Shown here one piece after another: positions 54,699 to 61,510 of a stretch of 64,000 nucleotides of DNA. A program made the position numbers and the translations under genes. Source of the stretch: Polaribacter tangerinus (lineage in GTDB: Bacteria > Bacteroidota > Bacteroidia > Flavobacteriales > Flavobacteriaceae); contig NZ_CP150668.1 in assembly GCF_038024095.1 (NCBI RefSeq), positions 1,798,001 to 1,862,000 on the forward strand, read 5' to 3'. How positions within the stretch are numbered: position 1 is the stretch's first letter; each line of letters begins with the position of its first letter. The notes below the pieces were generated by a model. It did not search any database. It saw only the letters and a program-made list of their open reading frames with translations, and was not told where the DNA came from.

Positions 54699-55196
54699 AT
54701 GACGAATTATAAAAAAGCGTATATCGCTGGCGGATGTTTCTGGGGAATGGAAGATTTGTTTAGAACTCGCCCAGGAATTATAGATACCGAAGTAGGATAT
54801 ATTGGTGGTGAAAACGAAAATCCTACCTACCGCAATCATCCTGGTCATGCCGAAGGAATTGAACTTGTTTACGACCCAAGTGTAACTTCTTTTAAAGAAA
54901 TATTGGATTACTTTTTTAGAATCCATAATCCTACAACTGTAGACCGACAAGGAAACGACCGAGGATCTAGCTATCGTTCGGCTATATTTTTCCAAAATGA
55001 GGAAGAAAAAGCAATTGCCGAAGAGGTAATAAAAATTGTAGACGATTCTAAAAAATGGGACGGAAAAGTAGTAACCACCTTAGAGCCTTTTACTCCATTT
55101 TGGCCAGCAGAGCCAGAGCACCAAGATTATTTGGTACGCATACCTAATGGCTACACGTGCCATTTCGAAAGATTTGAAGAACCTTTTATATCATAA
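54699..55196 (+). CDS. msrA: Peptide-methionine (S)-S-oxide reductase MsrA
   Basis: Repairs the S form of methionine sulfoxide. The catalytic [11 protein letters not shown] gives Cys13. [24 protein letters not shown], the [23 protein letters not shown] region and the [15 protein letters not shown] end are typical. At 165 residues it is the short MsrA form. The AhpD-like gene follows after 2 bases. Confidence 0.96.
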   Translation: MTNYKKAYIAGGCFWGMEDLFRTRPGIIDTEVGYIGGENENPTYRNHPGHAEGIELVYDPSVTSFKEILDYFFRIHNPTTVDRQGNDRGSSYRSAIFFQNEEEKAIAEEVIKIVDDSKKWDGKVVTTLEPFTPFWPAEPEHQDYLVRIPNGYTCHFERFEEPFIS

Positions 55197-55198
55197 CT

Positions 55199-55660
55199 AT
55201 GACCGAAGTACAATTTAAAGACTTACGATTTAACCCAGATAGCACGCCATTTCATGATTTGGCAAAACAAATGGCGAAAGCTTTTGGTTATACGGCAAAT
55301 TTAGATATAGACAAGCAATTAGCGCAACTACTAAGGTTGCGCGTTGCTCAAAAAAGCGAGTGTGCATATTGCATAATATTACACGCGGAAGCGAGCAGAA
55401 ATGCAGGAATATCGGCAGCTAAAACCGATAATATATCCTCTTGGTGGAATAGCGAATTATTTACAGCTAAAGAAAAAGTAGCCTTAGCCTATTGTGATGT
55501 GTTGACAGATGGAACACACAAAAATTTTCAGCAATACCACGATAATATGTTGTCTTTTTTTACTGAAAAAGAAATTGCCGAAACAGCTGCTATCGTAATT
55601 AATATGAACCTGTGGACTCGACTAAAATTAGCACAAGGTGCTACGCCATTTTTAGGATAA
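55199..55660 (+). CDS. Carboxymuconolactone decarboxylase / AhpD-like protein
   Basis: A 153-residue helical protein with the AhpD-type redox motif SECAYCIILHAEASRNAG (Cys55, Cys58, His62). AhpD-like proteins reduce peroxidases or act on peroxides directly. That fits an oxidative-damage operon, of which this is the last gene. The exact partner is unknown. A terminator-like hairpin (55804-55830) is the first possible end of the transcript. Confidence 0.88.
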   Translation: MTEVQFKDLRFNPDSTPFHDLAKQMAKAFGYTANLDIDKQLAQLLRLRVAQKSECAYCIILHAEASRNAGISAAKTDNISSWWNSELFTAKEKVALAYCDVLTDGTHKNFQQYHDNMLSFFTEKEIAETAAIVINMNLWTRLKLAQGATPFLG

Positions 55661-55803
55661 TTGTATAGTTTATATTCAATTTTAAGACATCCTAATGTGT
55701 GATAAATTTCTTATATAAAAGAGATTTTCACATATAAATTTAATTAAAACTACCCAAGTAATTTTGGTTGATTTCATAAGTAGCGTAGTATCCTATTTCT
55801 GTT
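55661..55803. other. Untranslated 3' region of the msr operon
   Basis: AT-rich stretch of 143 bases with no gene or strong structure seen, ending at the hairpin at 55804. Confidence 0.3.
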
Positions 55804-55831
55804 AACTCCTAAAATTATTTGGGAGTTTTTT
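55804..55831 (+). terminator. Terminator of the msr operon
   Basis: AACTCC (55804-55809) pairs with GGAGTT (55822-55827), extended by weaker pairs, and is followed by a T-run on the plus strand. It overlaps the end of a small minus-strand gene. Confidence 0.65.
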
Positions 55832-55973
55832 CATCAGTTTGTTTGTCAGCGTAGTTGGCCTTATAAAAATCTTGCTGGTCTTTATTATATATTTTTTTGA
55901 GATGCCGTGTATAGTAAATAACAAGTACAAAAAGTGCTATAAAGGCAAGAATAAGTAATATCCATTGTGTCAT
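55815..55973 (-). CDS. Small single-span membrane protein (52 residues)
   Basis: ATG at 55973 opens a 52-codon frame: MTQWILLILAFIALFVLVIY forms one span, then a basic loop (TRHLKKIYNKDQQ) and a polar tail ending TDEKTPK. A GGAAT purine stretch sits about 8 bases before the ATG. The shape resembles small subunits such as CcoQ or other assembly peptides, but no family can be named. It lies beyond a Crp/Fnr regulator on the same strand. Confidence 0.55.
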   Translation of the reverse strand: MTQWILLILAFIALFVLVIYYTRHLKKIYNKDQQDFYKANYADKQTDEKTPK

Positions 55974-56179
55974 TTTTTATTCCTTTTTATGTTCTTCTTT
56001 TGTACTTTTTTATTTTAGATACTTTCTAAAACGTACTTTTCGTTAAATAGTAAACGCTCACCTTCTGGCTTTGCCTTTTATGTAGAGCTTTTCAGCAACT
56101 TTTTTAATCTGGTTTTACCATAAAAGTATATTATTACACAAATACCACATTGTTATGCACTACAGAGTAGTAGTATTTA
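55974..56179. other. Intergenic region with possible gene remnant
   Basis: On the minus strand, short open stretches in two different frames (56020-56110, reading like VAEKLYIKGKA and then PEGERLLFNEKYVLESI) abut each other, as in a decayed or frameshifted small gene. The evidence is weak. No promoter stands out. Confidence 0.25.
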
Positions 56180-56812
56180 TTACAATGCTAAAACTTTAAT
56201 GCTATTTCTGTAGAGTTTAATTTTCGACTCATTTTCTAGTTTTTTTAACAGCCGAGATATTACGACTCTAGAGGTATGTAAATCCTCAGAAATTTCTTTG
56301 TGTGTAGTAGTAAGAATATCGTTGTTGTTAACCATAGCCTTATCTTTTAAATATTTAAAAAGACGTTCGTCCATTTTTAAAAAAGCAATTGTATCTACGG
56401 CTTCTAAAAGTTCATCCATTCTGAAATGGTAACTTTGTAAAATATAAGATTGCCAGCTTTTATAGGTTCCCAGCCACTCTGCCATTTTTTCTTTAGGTAA
56501 AAGTATGAGCTCTGTATCTGTTTCTGCTACTGCTCTAATTTTACTTTTAGTTTGCCCCATACAGCACGATAATGTCATTGCACAAGTATCTCCTTTCTCT
56601 AAGTAGTACAGCACCAATTCTTCTCCTTTTTCATCTTCTCTTAGAATTTTTACAGCACCAGAAAGAAGAAGTGGCATCGACTTTATATAATCATCAATTT
56701 CTATAATAATTTCATTTGAAGAAAATAGTTTTAAAGTACCAATTTTTGAAATTTCATTAATAAGCTCATCTTCAAAAAGATAGCCAAAGTTATCTGAAAG
56801 TTTGTTCGACAT
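56180..56812 (-). CDS. Crp/Fnr-family transcriptional regulator
   Basis: A 210-residue regulator with an N-terminal cyclic-nucleotide-binding-like beta-roll (about 25-120; LLSGAVKILREDEKGEELVLYYLEKGD), the dimer helix (about 120-145) and a C-terminal winged helix (TTHKEISEDLHTSRVVISRLLKKLE, about 165-189). It lacks the four-cysteine FNR iron-sulphur motif; a CC pair occurs in LSCCMGQ. The effector is unknown. It is flanked by two very small membrane-protein genes on the same strand. Confidence 0.92.
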   Translation of the reverse strand: MSNKLSDNFGYLFEDELINEISKIGTLKLFSSNEIIIEIDDYIKSMPLLLSGAVKILREDEKGEELVLYYLEKGDTCAMTLSCCMGQTKSKIRAVAETDTELILLPKEKMAEWLGTYKSWQSYILQSYHFRMDELLEAVDTIAFLKMDERLFKYLKDKAMVNNNDILTTTHKEISEDLHTSRVVISRLLKKLENESKIKLYRNSIKVLAL

Positions 56813-56911
56813 CTCAATTTATATTTTCAATTTTTAAAAATAATGAAAATAGTTTTGAGCTATCAGCTTAAATAGAAATAATTATCAAGTTATTTTTAAT
56901 AAATACTGCTA

Positions 56912-57040
56912 TTATGCTTTTTTATCTGTTGTCATTAATAAGTAAACTGCAATAACAAGGCCAATAACCACCAGTGCAAAAATGCCAATCATTACGGTGC
57001 CATTTACCCATGAAACTAAAGGTATATTTGTGTAATTCAT
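56912..57040 (-). CDS. Small single-span membrane protein (42 residues)
   Basis: ATG at 57038-57040 opens 42 codons: MNYTNIPLVSWVNG, then a hydrophobic span (TVMIGIFALVVIGLVIAVYLL), then MTTDKKA. It is too short for most gene finders, but it has a clean single-span design with positive-inside tail. No family is named. It lies 100 bases upstream of the Crp/Fnr gene on the same strand. Confidence 0.5.
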   Translation of the reverse strand: MNYTNIPLVSWVNGTVMIGIFALVVIGLVIAVYLLMTTDKKA

Positions 57041-57193
57041 TTTGTTCTATTTTATATTTCAAAAATACAGTATGTTTATTTTATAAATTATGATAAAAAT
57101 CAGGTTCTATAATTGATGTAAAAAATATTAAAATAGGCTTTTAAATTGAATAGTAATTAGTTATTTCGTTTTTTGTTTAGTTTAGAAATGGTT
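57041..57193. other. Intergenic region at the far edge of the cassette region
   Basis: AT-rich with no gene seen. It lacks a copy of the structured repeat, so the array appears to end with the transporter gene. Confidence 0.35.
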
Positions 57194-57988
57194 TTACCTG
57201 CTTAATTTTAATATTCGAAAAGCTCCTTGAATTACCAGTACAAAAACAATTGTTCCTATTATTAAATCAGGTTTATTTGAACTTAGCCAATGTACTAGAA
57301 TTCCTGCAGTTATTACTCCTAAATTTATAATTACATCATTCGAGGTAAAAATCATACTAGCTTTCATATGAGCCTCTTCTTTGTTTTTTGATTTTTGCAA
57401 AATGTAAAGACAAATTCCGTTTGCAATAAGTGCAAAAATCGATACGATAATCATTATAGAAAAATCGGGAAGTTTTTCGTTTCCTAAAAATCTTCTTACA
57501 GCTTCTACAAACCCAATAACCGCTAGTATTATTTGAAAATATCCGGCAATTTTGGCAATCTGCTTTTTCTTAATTAATGTTCCACCCACGGCAAATAAGC
57601 TAATACCGTATACAAAACTGTCTGCAAGCATATCTAAACTATCGGCAACCAATCCCATCGATTTCGAGATAATTCCTGTAGTCATTTCGATTATGAAAAA
57701 CGCAAAATTTACAGCAAGTACCGACCAAAGTAGTTTTTTTTGATTTTCGTTATCTCTAAATTCAGTTTGGTCGGTTTGTTCTGTCGAGATTTTCTTTCCG
57801 CCTAAATTCAGTTCGATAACGCACTTTTCGATTTGGTCAATTTCTCCGCTGTGAAAAACAGTTAATTTTCGGTTTGGAATATCAAAGTCCAAATTTGCAA
57901 TACTCGAAATCCCGTCCAATTTCATTCGGATTAGATTTTCCTCTGAGGGACAATCCATTTTCGTTATTTCAAATATTGTTTTTTCCAA
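57194..57988 (-). CDS. CDF-type cation transporter with N-terminal metal-binding domain
   Basis: A 264-residue inner-membrane transporter. Residues 1-70 form a heavy-metal-associated-like domain with a single-cysteine motif (KMDCPSEENLIRMKL). The rest has five or six spans, with SMGLVADSLDMLADSFVYG (about 110-128) carrying the paired aspartates of cation diffusion facilitators, and EEAHMKASMIFTSNDVIINLG as the second conserved block. The start is TTG at 57988, chosen because it completes the typical MEKTIFEITKMDCPSEE opening. Exports of zinc, cadmium or cobalt are possible. Structured repeat R1 begins 4 bases upstream. Confidence 0.85.
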   Translation of the reverse strand: MEKTIFEITKMDCPSEENLIRMKLDGISSIANLDFDIPNRKLTVFHSGEIDQIEKCVIELNLGGKKISTEQTDQTEFRDNENQKKLLWSVLAVNFAFFIIEMTTGIISKSMGLVADSLDMLADSFVYGISLFAVGGTLIKKKQIAKIAGYFQIILAVIGFVEAVRRFLGNEKLPDFSIMIIVSIFALIANGICLYILQKSKNKEEAHMKASMIFTSNDVIINLGVITAGILVHWLSSNKPDLIIGTIVFVLVIQGAFRILKLSR

Positions 57989-57991
57989 TTT

Positions 57992-58126
57992 TACATAGTT
58001 TTTGTATGAAGATTAGTTGCGATTTTTAAGCACTAAATTTAGCAAATAAATCCAGATAGAAAATCTGCGAGGATTTTTGTATGTAGGCGAGAACAAGTAA
58101 TTACTTATAGTCATTGTTGTGTGCAG
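57992..58126 (-). repeat. Structured cassette repeat R1
   Basis: First of three direct copies. The shared core reads GATTAGTTGCG...TTTAAGCACTAAA..TTAGCAAATAAA..AGATAGAAA, then an apical hairpin (58059-58078: GAAAATCT, GCGA, GGATTTTT with one wobble). This copy is the most diverged. It lies between the parE stop (58130) and the transporter start (57988). Its two ends form the arms of a long imperfect palindrome. Confidence 0.85.
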
Positions 58127-58129
58127 TTT

Positions 58130-58429
58130 TTATTCGGTTATCTTTTTCTTTAAATCCATTCTTTCGTGCAGTATTCTCGTGATTTCTATATAACTTTTAT
58201 CCAATGTTCTGTAAAATATTATGTGTCGGTTTGCTTTAACTCCGAGAAGTTGCTTTGATATTCCTTTGTATTTTTTTCCTAAATCTGGATTTTCCGCAAT
58301 TTCCTCACAATTGGTAATTAGTTCCTCGTAATATTTCTCAGCCTGTTTTTCAGACCAAGTCTCAAATGTGTAATCCCAAATTTTCGATAAATCCTCGACA
58401 GCTTTGTTTGTCAGTTTATATTCAGCCAT
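58130..58429 (-). CDS. parE: ParE/RelE-superfamily toxin
   Basis: A 99-residue toxin of a type II system. The pattern YKLTNKAVEDLSKIWDYTFETWS at the N-terminus and LGVKANRHIIFYRTLDKSYIEITRILHERMD at the C-terminus is that of ParE, which poisons DNA gyrase in studied cases; some relatives are mRNA interferases. It overlaps parD by 8 bases. The stop lies 4 bases from repeat R1. Toxin-antitoxin pairs are common passengers of cassette arrays, where they stabilise the array. Confidence 0.92.
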   Translation of the reverse strand: MAEYKLTNKAVEDLSKIWDYTFETWSEKQAEKYYEELITNCEEIAENPDLGKKYKGISKQLLGVKANRHIIFYRTLDKSYIEITRILHERMDLKKKITE

Positions 58430-58673
58430 TCGAGTGCTTATTGGCTTTCAAAGATTCTAAATGTTTTTTTGGGTCGAAATCGTGAGCAATTCCGCTATCG
58501 ATTCCTTCTTGTATTGCGTTTTTTAAAGCAATCACTTTACTTTCTTCTTCCTCTAAAAGTCTTAATCCAGCACGAATTACTTCACTCACGTTTTTAAACC
58601 TGCCTTCGCTTATTCGGTTTTGAACGAATTGGTCAAAATAACTTCCGAGCGATATTGATGTGTTTTTGTTCAT
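58422..58673 (-). CDS. parD: ParD-like ribbon-helix-helix antitoxin
   Basis: An 83-residue antitoxin. The N-terminal ribbon-helix-helix (TSISLGSYFDQFVQNRISEGRFKNVSEVIRAGLRLLEEEE, read as consecutive strand and helices) binds DNA, and the polar tail (GIAHDFDPKKHLESLK) would bind and block the toxin. It is first in the operon, as is usual, and overlaps parE. A palindromic operator lies within its own promoter. Confidence 0.92.
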   Translation of the reverse strand: MNKNTSISLGSYFDQFVQNRISEGRFKNVSEVIRAGLRLLEEEESKVIALKNAIQEGIDSGIAHDFDPKKHLESLKANKHSNG

Positions 58674-58689
58674 TTGATGTATATTTATT

Positions 58690-58720
58690 CAAATATACCA
58701 AAAATTGGTATGAAGGCAAA
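58690..58720 (-). promoter_or_regulatory. parDE promoter with embedded operator
   Basis: On the minus strand, TTTG (58720-58717) and TATATTTG (58697-58690) are exactly 19 bases apart, a textbook Bacteroidetes promoter. Between and overlapping them lies the palindrome ATACCA-5-TGGTAT (58695-58711), well placed for autorepression by ParD. Transcription would start near 58683, about 10 bases before the ATG. Confidence 0.8.
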
Positions 58721-58734
58721 ATTTTTCTCAAATT

Positions 58735-58859
58735 ACACACAACGTGCTTGTGTATGATTTCGTTGCGTGTTTAAGCACTAAAGTTAGCAAATAAAAACCG
58801 AATAGAAAATCCGCGAGGACTTTCGTAAGTTGGCTTTTACTAGTAATTTTTTTTACACG
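58735..58859 (-). repeat. Structured cassette repeat R2
   Basis: Second copy, about 62 bases upstream of parD. It shares TTTAAGCACTAAAGTTAGCAAATAAA and GACTTTCGTAA with R3. The apical hairpin (58805-58824) is GAAAATCC, GCGA, GGACTTTC with one A-C mismatch. Its far end fades at ACACG, where the IS110 remnant begins, so it may be truncated. Confidence 0.88.
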
Positions 58860-58860
58860 T
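58847..58860 (+). repeat. 14-base direct repeat flanking the IS110 remnant, left
   Basis: TTTTTTTTACACGT, identical to 59981-59994. The two copies bracket the IS110 remnant. This may mark a rearrangement, or be chance because most of the match is a T-run. Confidence 0.4.
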
Positions 58861-59076
58861 CTTAAGTTTGTAATTCACTACATTTAAGTACTAATTCAGA
58901 AAGAACAAAAGAGTGTATTAAGGTTAGTTTATACGGTGAAGCTTTTTAGACTTCGACAACATTGATAATCCACACTCTTTTACTACTTCGACTTCGATCA
59001 GTTCTTTGAGACCTAGATCTCGTTTTTAAGTTGTTGAAATGCGAGTAGCCTTTGTTCTTTCCAAAATCCATTTCTT
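58861..59076 (+). ncRNA. Candidate bridge-RNA region of the IS110 element
   Basis: This untranslated leader precedes the IS110 transposase gene. AAAAGAGTGT (58907-58916) and ACACTCTTTT (58972-58981) form a 10-bp stem enclosing 55 bases. IS110-group elements are known to encode a structured bridge RNA at this end that guides recombination, and both length and position fit. Exact ends and loops cannot be fixed by eye. Confidence 0.45.
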
Positions 59077-59956
59077 ATGAATAAAGATAAAAAAATTTAT
59101 GGTATTGACATCAGTAAAGACGTATTTGATGTTTACAATGATTCCACAGGACACTATCAACTATCCAATGATGCATCAGGCTTTAAAGCGCTATTAAAGG
59201 ACTTACCAGCAAGCGCATTAGTTGTTATGGAAGCTACCGGCTATTACCATTACCGATTAGCTCAGTTTTTACATAAACACGGCGTCTTTGTTTCTGTGGT
59301 AAATCCGCTATCTGTAAAGCGTTTTATTCAAATGAAGTTAGCAAAAGTAAAAACAGATAAGAGCGATGCGAAGTCTATTTATGAGTATGGGACCTCTACA
59401 GATGTTCCTTTGTATAATGCTTTAACAGATGTTCAAAGCGAGTGCTTACAACTCTTTAGACTGTTGGATAGTTATACTAAAAAGCGTACGGCCACAAAAA
59501 ATAAACTTCATGGAGAAGCTACCTTAGGGGTTCCGTCTAAAACGGTTTATAGCTCGTTAAAACGCGATTTAAAACATTTGAGTAAAGAGATAACAATGTT
59601 AGAAAACAGACTTTTAGAGTTAGTAAAACAAGACCAACAACACCAACTCACCTTATTGCAAACTATACCAGGAATAGGGTTAAAAACGGCATTGTTTTTA
59701 ATGGTAGTAACCGATGGTTTTAAGAAGTTTGAGACGGCCTCACAATTATGTAGTTATGTAGGAATAACACCTACGATACGAGAATCAGGTAGTAGTGTAA
59801 GAGGAAGAAGTAGGATTAGTAAAATAGGCAATAAGAAATTACCGAATCTGGTATTTTTAGCAGCGTTTTCAGCTTATAAATATAACAAAGCATGTAAGGC
59901 ACTTTTTGATCGAATAGTAGCCAAAGGAAAGAGTAAAAAACTAGCATTAATAGCAG
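58861..59956 (+). mobile_element. IS110-family element, truncated
   Basis: Contains a non-coding left end and a transposase gene whose 3' end is missing where the IS3 element starts. The right end of the element is not found beyond the IS3 copy, so it was deleted, not merely interrupted. Confidence 0.75.
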
Positions 59957-59979
59957 TGTATTATACTGATATAGGTTGA
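59077..59979 (+). pseudogene. IS110-family transposase, C-terminally truncated
   Basis: DEDD recombinase of IS110. The RuvC-like N-terminal domain has YGIDISKDVFDVY (first Asp), VVMEATGYY (Glu) and KTDKSDAKSIYEY (paired Asp). The C-terminal Tnp domain has LLQTIPGIGLKTALFL, YVGITPTIRESGSSVRG with the conserved serine, and ISKIGNKKLPNLVF. The genuine reading ends near residue 293 (LALIAV), and the final YYTDIG and stop come from the IS3 end. Normal length is about 320-340, so some 30 residues are lost. It is likely inactive. Confidence 0.85.
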
Positions 59980-59980
59980 C

Positions 59981-59994
59981 TTTTTTTTTACACG
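59981..59994 (+). repeat. 14-base direct repeat flanking the IS110 remnant, right
   Basis: TTTTTTTTACACGT, the second copy of the sequence at 58847-58860. It lies just inside the left end of the IS3 element. Confidence 0.4.
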
Positions 59995-60054
59995 TTCAAA
60001 CAATTTTTTTCAGCCTTTAAAGAGGTAAAAAAATAATTTGAACTAATTAAGTTA

Positions 60055-60927
60055 TTAGATCTTTATTTCAGGTAAATTTACATTATTTTTTCGATATGAT
60101 TTGTATTTGATATTAGGGTTGAGATGCACTTCTGCCGGATTTCTTAACGCTAGACTATAATGCAACCTTAAATTGTTGTAGATGTGTACAGCTTGTTTAG
60201 TCATTTTTTGGGCTAAATGGGTGTTTTTAATGGTTTGTTTTAACCCATATTCATATTTAAGAGTTCTATTGATACGTTCGGCAACTGCATTTTCATACGG
60301 ATCGTATTGCTCAGTCATACTCATGGTGATTCCATTGCTTTCAGCAAATTCTGTATATTTAGGATTACAGTATTGAAACCCTCTATCGGAATGATGAATA
60401 AGCTTTTGATTAGGGTATTTACGATTTTTAATAGCCATAGCAAGTGCCTCTGTGCAAAGCGATGTTCTCATATGGTTGTCGATTTTATAGCCCATAATTT
60501 GCTTAGAATAAGCATCTGTAACTAAGGCTAAATAGTTGTGCCCGTTTTCGGTTTTAATGTATGTGATATCGCTTACCCAAAGTTGTTCTGGTCGAGTAGG
60601 AACGTGGTCTTTCACTAGGTTTTTATATTTTTTGTACATATGATTAGAGTTTGTTGTTGTGATGTAATTTTTTGTTTTAGGAACAAGTAGCTTATTAAGT
60701 CTTAAGAAGCGATAGAACTTATCTCTACCAATTTTAATGTCAGCGTTAATAAAGTCTTGTTTAAGTTCGGTGTGAAGTTTTATTCCACCAGTTTTGGAGC
60801 CTACTTTTTTACGGTAGTCTTTAACCATTTTAATAAGTTTTTGATGATCTATTTGTTGTTTTTGTTGGGCTTTGAGTCTTTTGTAGAAGGCTTGTTTAGA
60901 TATCCCAAAACATCCATAGAACCACAT
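60055..60927 (-). CDS. IS3-family transposase OrfB
   Basis: Catalytic part of the IS3 transposase, 290 residues as annotated from the first in-frame ATG. It has an HTH_21-type region (LIKMVKDYRKKVGSKTGGIKL, read over about 30-50) and an rve integrase core with the DDE triad: Asp in LWVSDITYI, Asp in IHHSDRGFQY, and Glu in YENAVAERINRTLKYEY. It is normally made as an OrfAB fusion by -1 frameshift at 60945-60951. The frame is open upstream to that site (EKPFKRMWFYGCFGIS). Confidence 0.95.
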   Translation of the reverse strand: MWFYGCFGISKQAFYKRLKAQQKQQIDHQKLIKMVKDYRKKVGSKTGGIKLHTELKQDFINADIKIGRDKFYRFLRLNKLLVPKTKNYITTTNSNHMYKKYKNLVKDHVPTRPEQLWVSDITYIKTENGHNYLALVTDAYSKQIMGYKIDNHMRTSLCTEALAMAIKNRKYPNQKLIHHSDRGFQYCNPKYTEFAESNGITMSMTEQYDPYENAVAERINRTLKYEYGLKQTIKNTHLAQKMTKQAVHIYNNLRLHYSLALRNPAEVHLNPNIKYKSYRKNNVNLPEIKI

Positions 60928-61307
60928 TCTTTTAAACGGTTTTTCTTTTTTAGTTCTATCTCTTTTGCTAATGTTTTGGGCAACGACTTTTTTGACATAT
61001 CGACTCCTGTAATAAGTTCCATATCAGCAATGATATCTTGCTGAAAGTCTTTTTGAAACTCTAGTTCTTCAATCTTTCCCTTAAGTTTTTTAATTTCCTT
61101 GTCTTTACTCATACCGTTGTTTTGTTGTACTAAGGTACTGTATTTTCTCAACCAATAGGTAATGGTTGTTCTGGGAACATCATACTTTTTAGAGGCAAAG
61201 TTTGTAGATATCTGACCGTTTAAGATTTGGTCAACGACTAAAAGTTTGGTCTCTAATGTTGCTTTTTGGTAGCTTTTTTTTAGCCAGTGTTCTTTTTGTG
61301 GTTTCAT
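60849..61307 (-). CDS. IS3-family transposase OrfA
   Basis: DNA-binding part of the transposase, 152 residues. The helix-turn-helix is GQISTNFASKKYDVPRTTIT (about 31-50), followed by a leucine-zipper-like coiled coil (DKEIKKLKGKIEELEFQKDF, about 69-88). It overlaps orfB by 79 bases and contains the slippery site near codon 120. The frame past that site is shadow-like and provides the OrfA stop. Confidence 0.93.
   Translation of the reverse strand: MKPQKEHWLKKSYQKATLETKLLVVDQILNGQISTNFASKKYDVPRTTITYWLRKYSTLVQQNNGMSKDKEIKKLKGKIEELEFQKDFQQDIIADMELITGVDMSKKSLPKTLAKEIELKKKNRLKECGSMDVLGYLNKPSTKDSKPNKNNK
60945..60951 (-). promoter_or_regulatory. Programmed -1 frameshift site of the IS3 element
   Basis: The minus strand reads CTA AAA AAG in the OrfA frame, the classic A AAA AAG heptamer. 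A -1 slip continues as GAA AAA CCG, in the OrfB frame, giving the OrfAB fusion. Confidence 0.85.
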
Positions 61308-61375
61308 AAGTGACTGTAATTAAATAATTAATTTTTAGTCAACCTATTTCAGGAAAGTACATTTTTTTAATTACC

Positions 61376-61510
61376 TACAACGGTGTTGTATAAGATTAGT
61401 TGCGTGGTTTAAGCACTAAAGTTAGCAAATAAATCACAGATAGAAAGTCCGCGAGGACTTTCGTAAATTGGCTAAAACCAGCAATTAATTTTATACGGTG
61501 TTGGCAACAG
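61376..61510 (-). repeat. Structured cassette repeat R3
   Basis: Best-preserved copy. It opens TACAACGGTGTTGTATAAG and closes ATTTTATACGGTGTTGGCAA. The outer arm TGTATAAGATTAGTTGCGTG matches the complement of the closing arm (CGTATAAAATTAATTGCTGG) at most positions, so the whole unit folds as a long hairpin. The apical stem is perfect: GAAAGTCC, GCGA, GGACTTTC (61443-61462). It contains the last codons of the neighbouring gene. Confidence 0.9.

Larger units (their letters stand above)
59957..61361 (-). mobile_element. IS3-family (IS150-group) insertion sequence, 1405 bp
   Basis: Terminal inverted repeats of about 25 bases: left TGTATTATACTGATATAGGT..., right (complement) TGTACTTTCCTGAAATAGGT..., matching at about 20 of 25 positions and both beginning TGTA, as in the IS150 group. 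Between them are orfA and orfB in overlapping frames with an A AAA AAG shift site. No target duplication is visible (CAG on the left, TTT on the right), which implies a deletion or recombination at one side. All genes are intact, so it may be active. Confidence 0.88.

Noticed and set aside
57992..61510. Classical integron attC sites
   Set aside because: The repeats fold like attC but lack the GTTRRRY/RYYYAAC core boxes, so I call them attC-like only.
57992..61510. CRISPR array
   Set aside because: Only three long diverged repeats with gene-sized spacing; no short regular repeats and no cas genes anywhere in the window.
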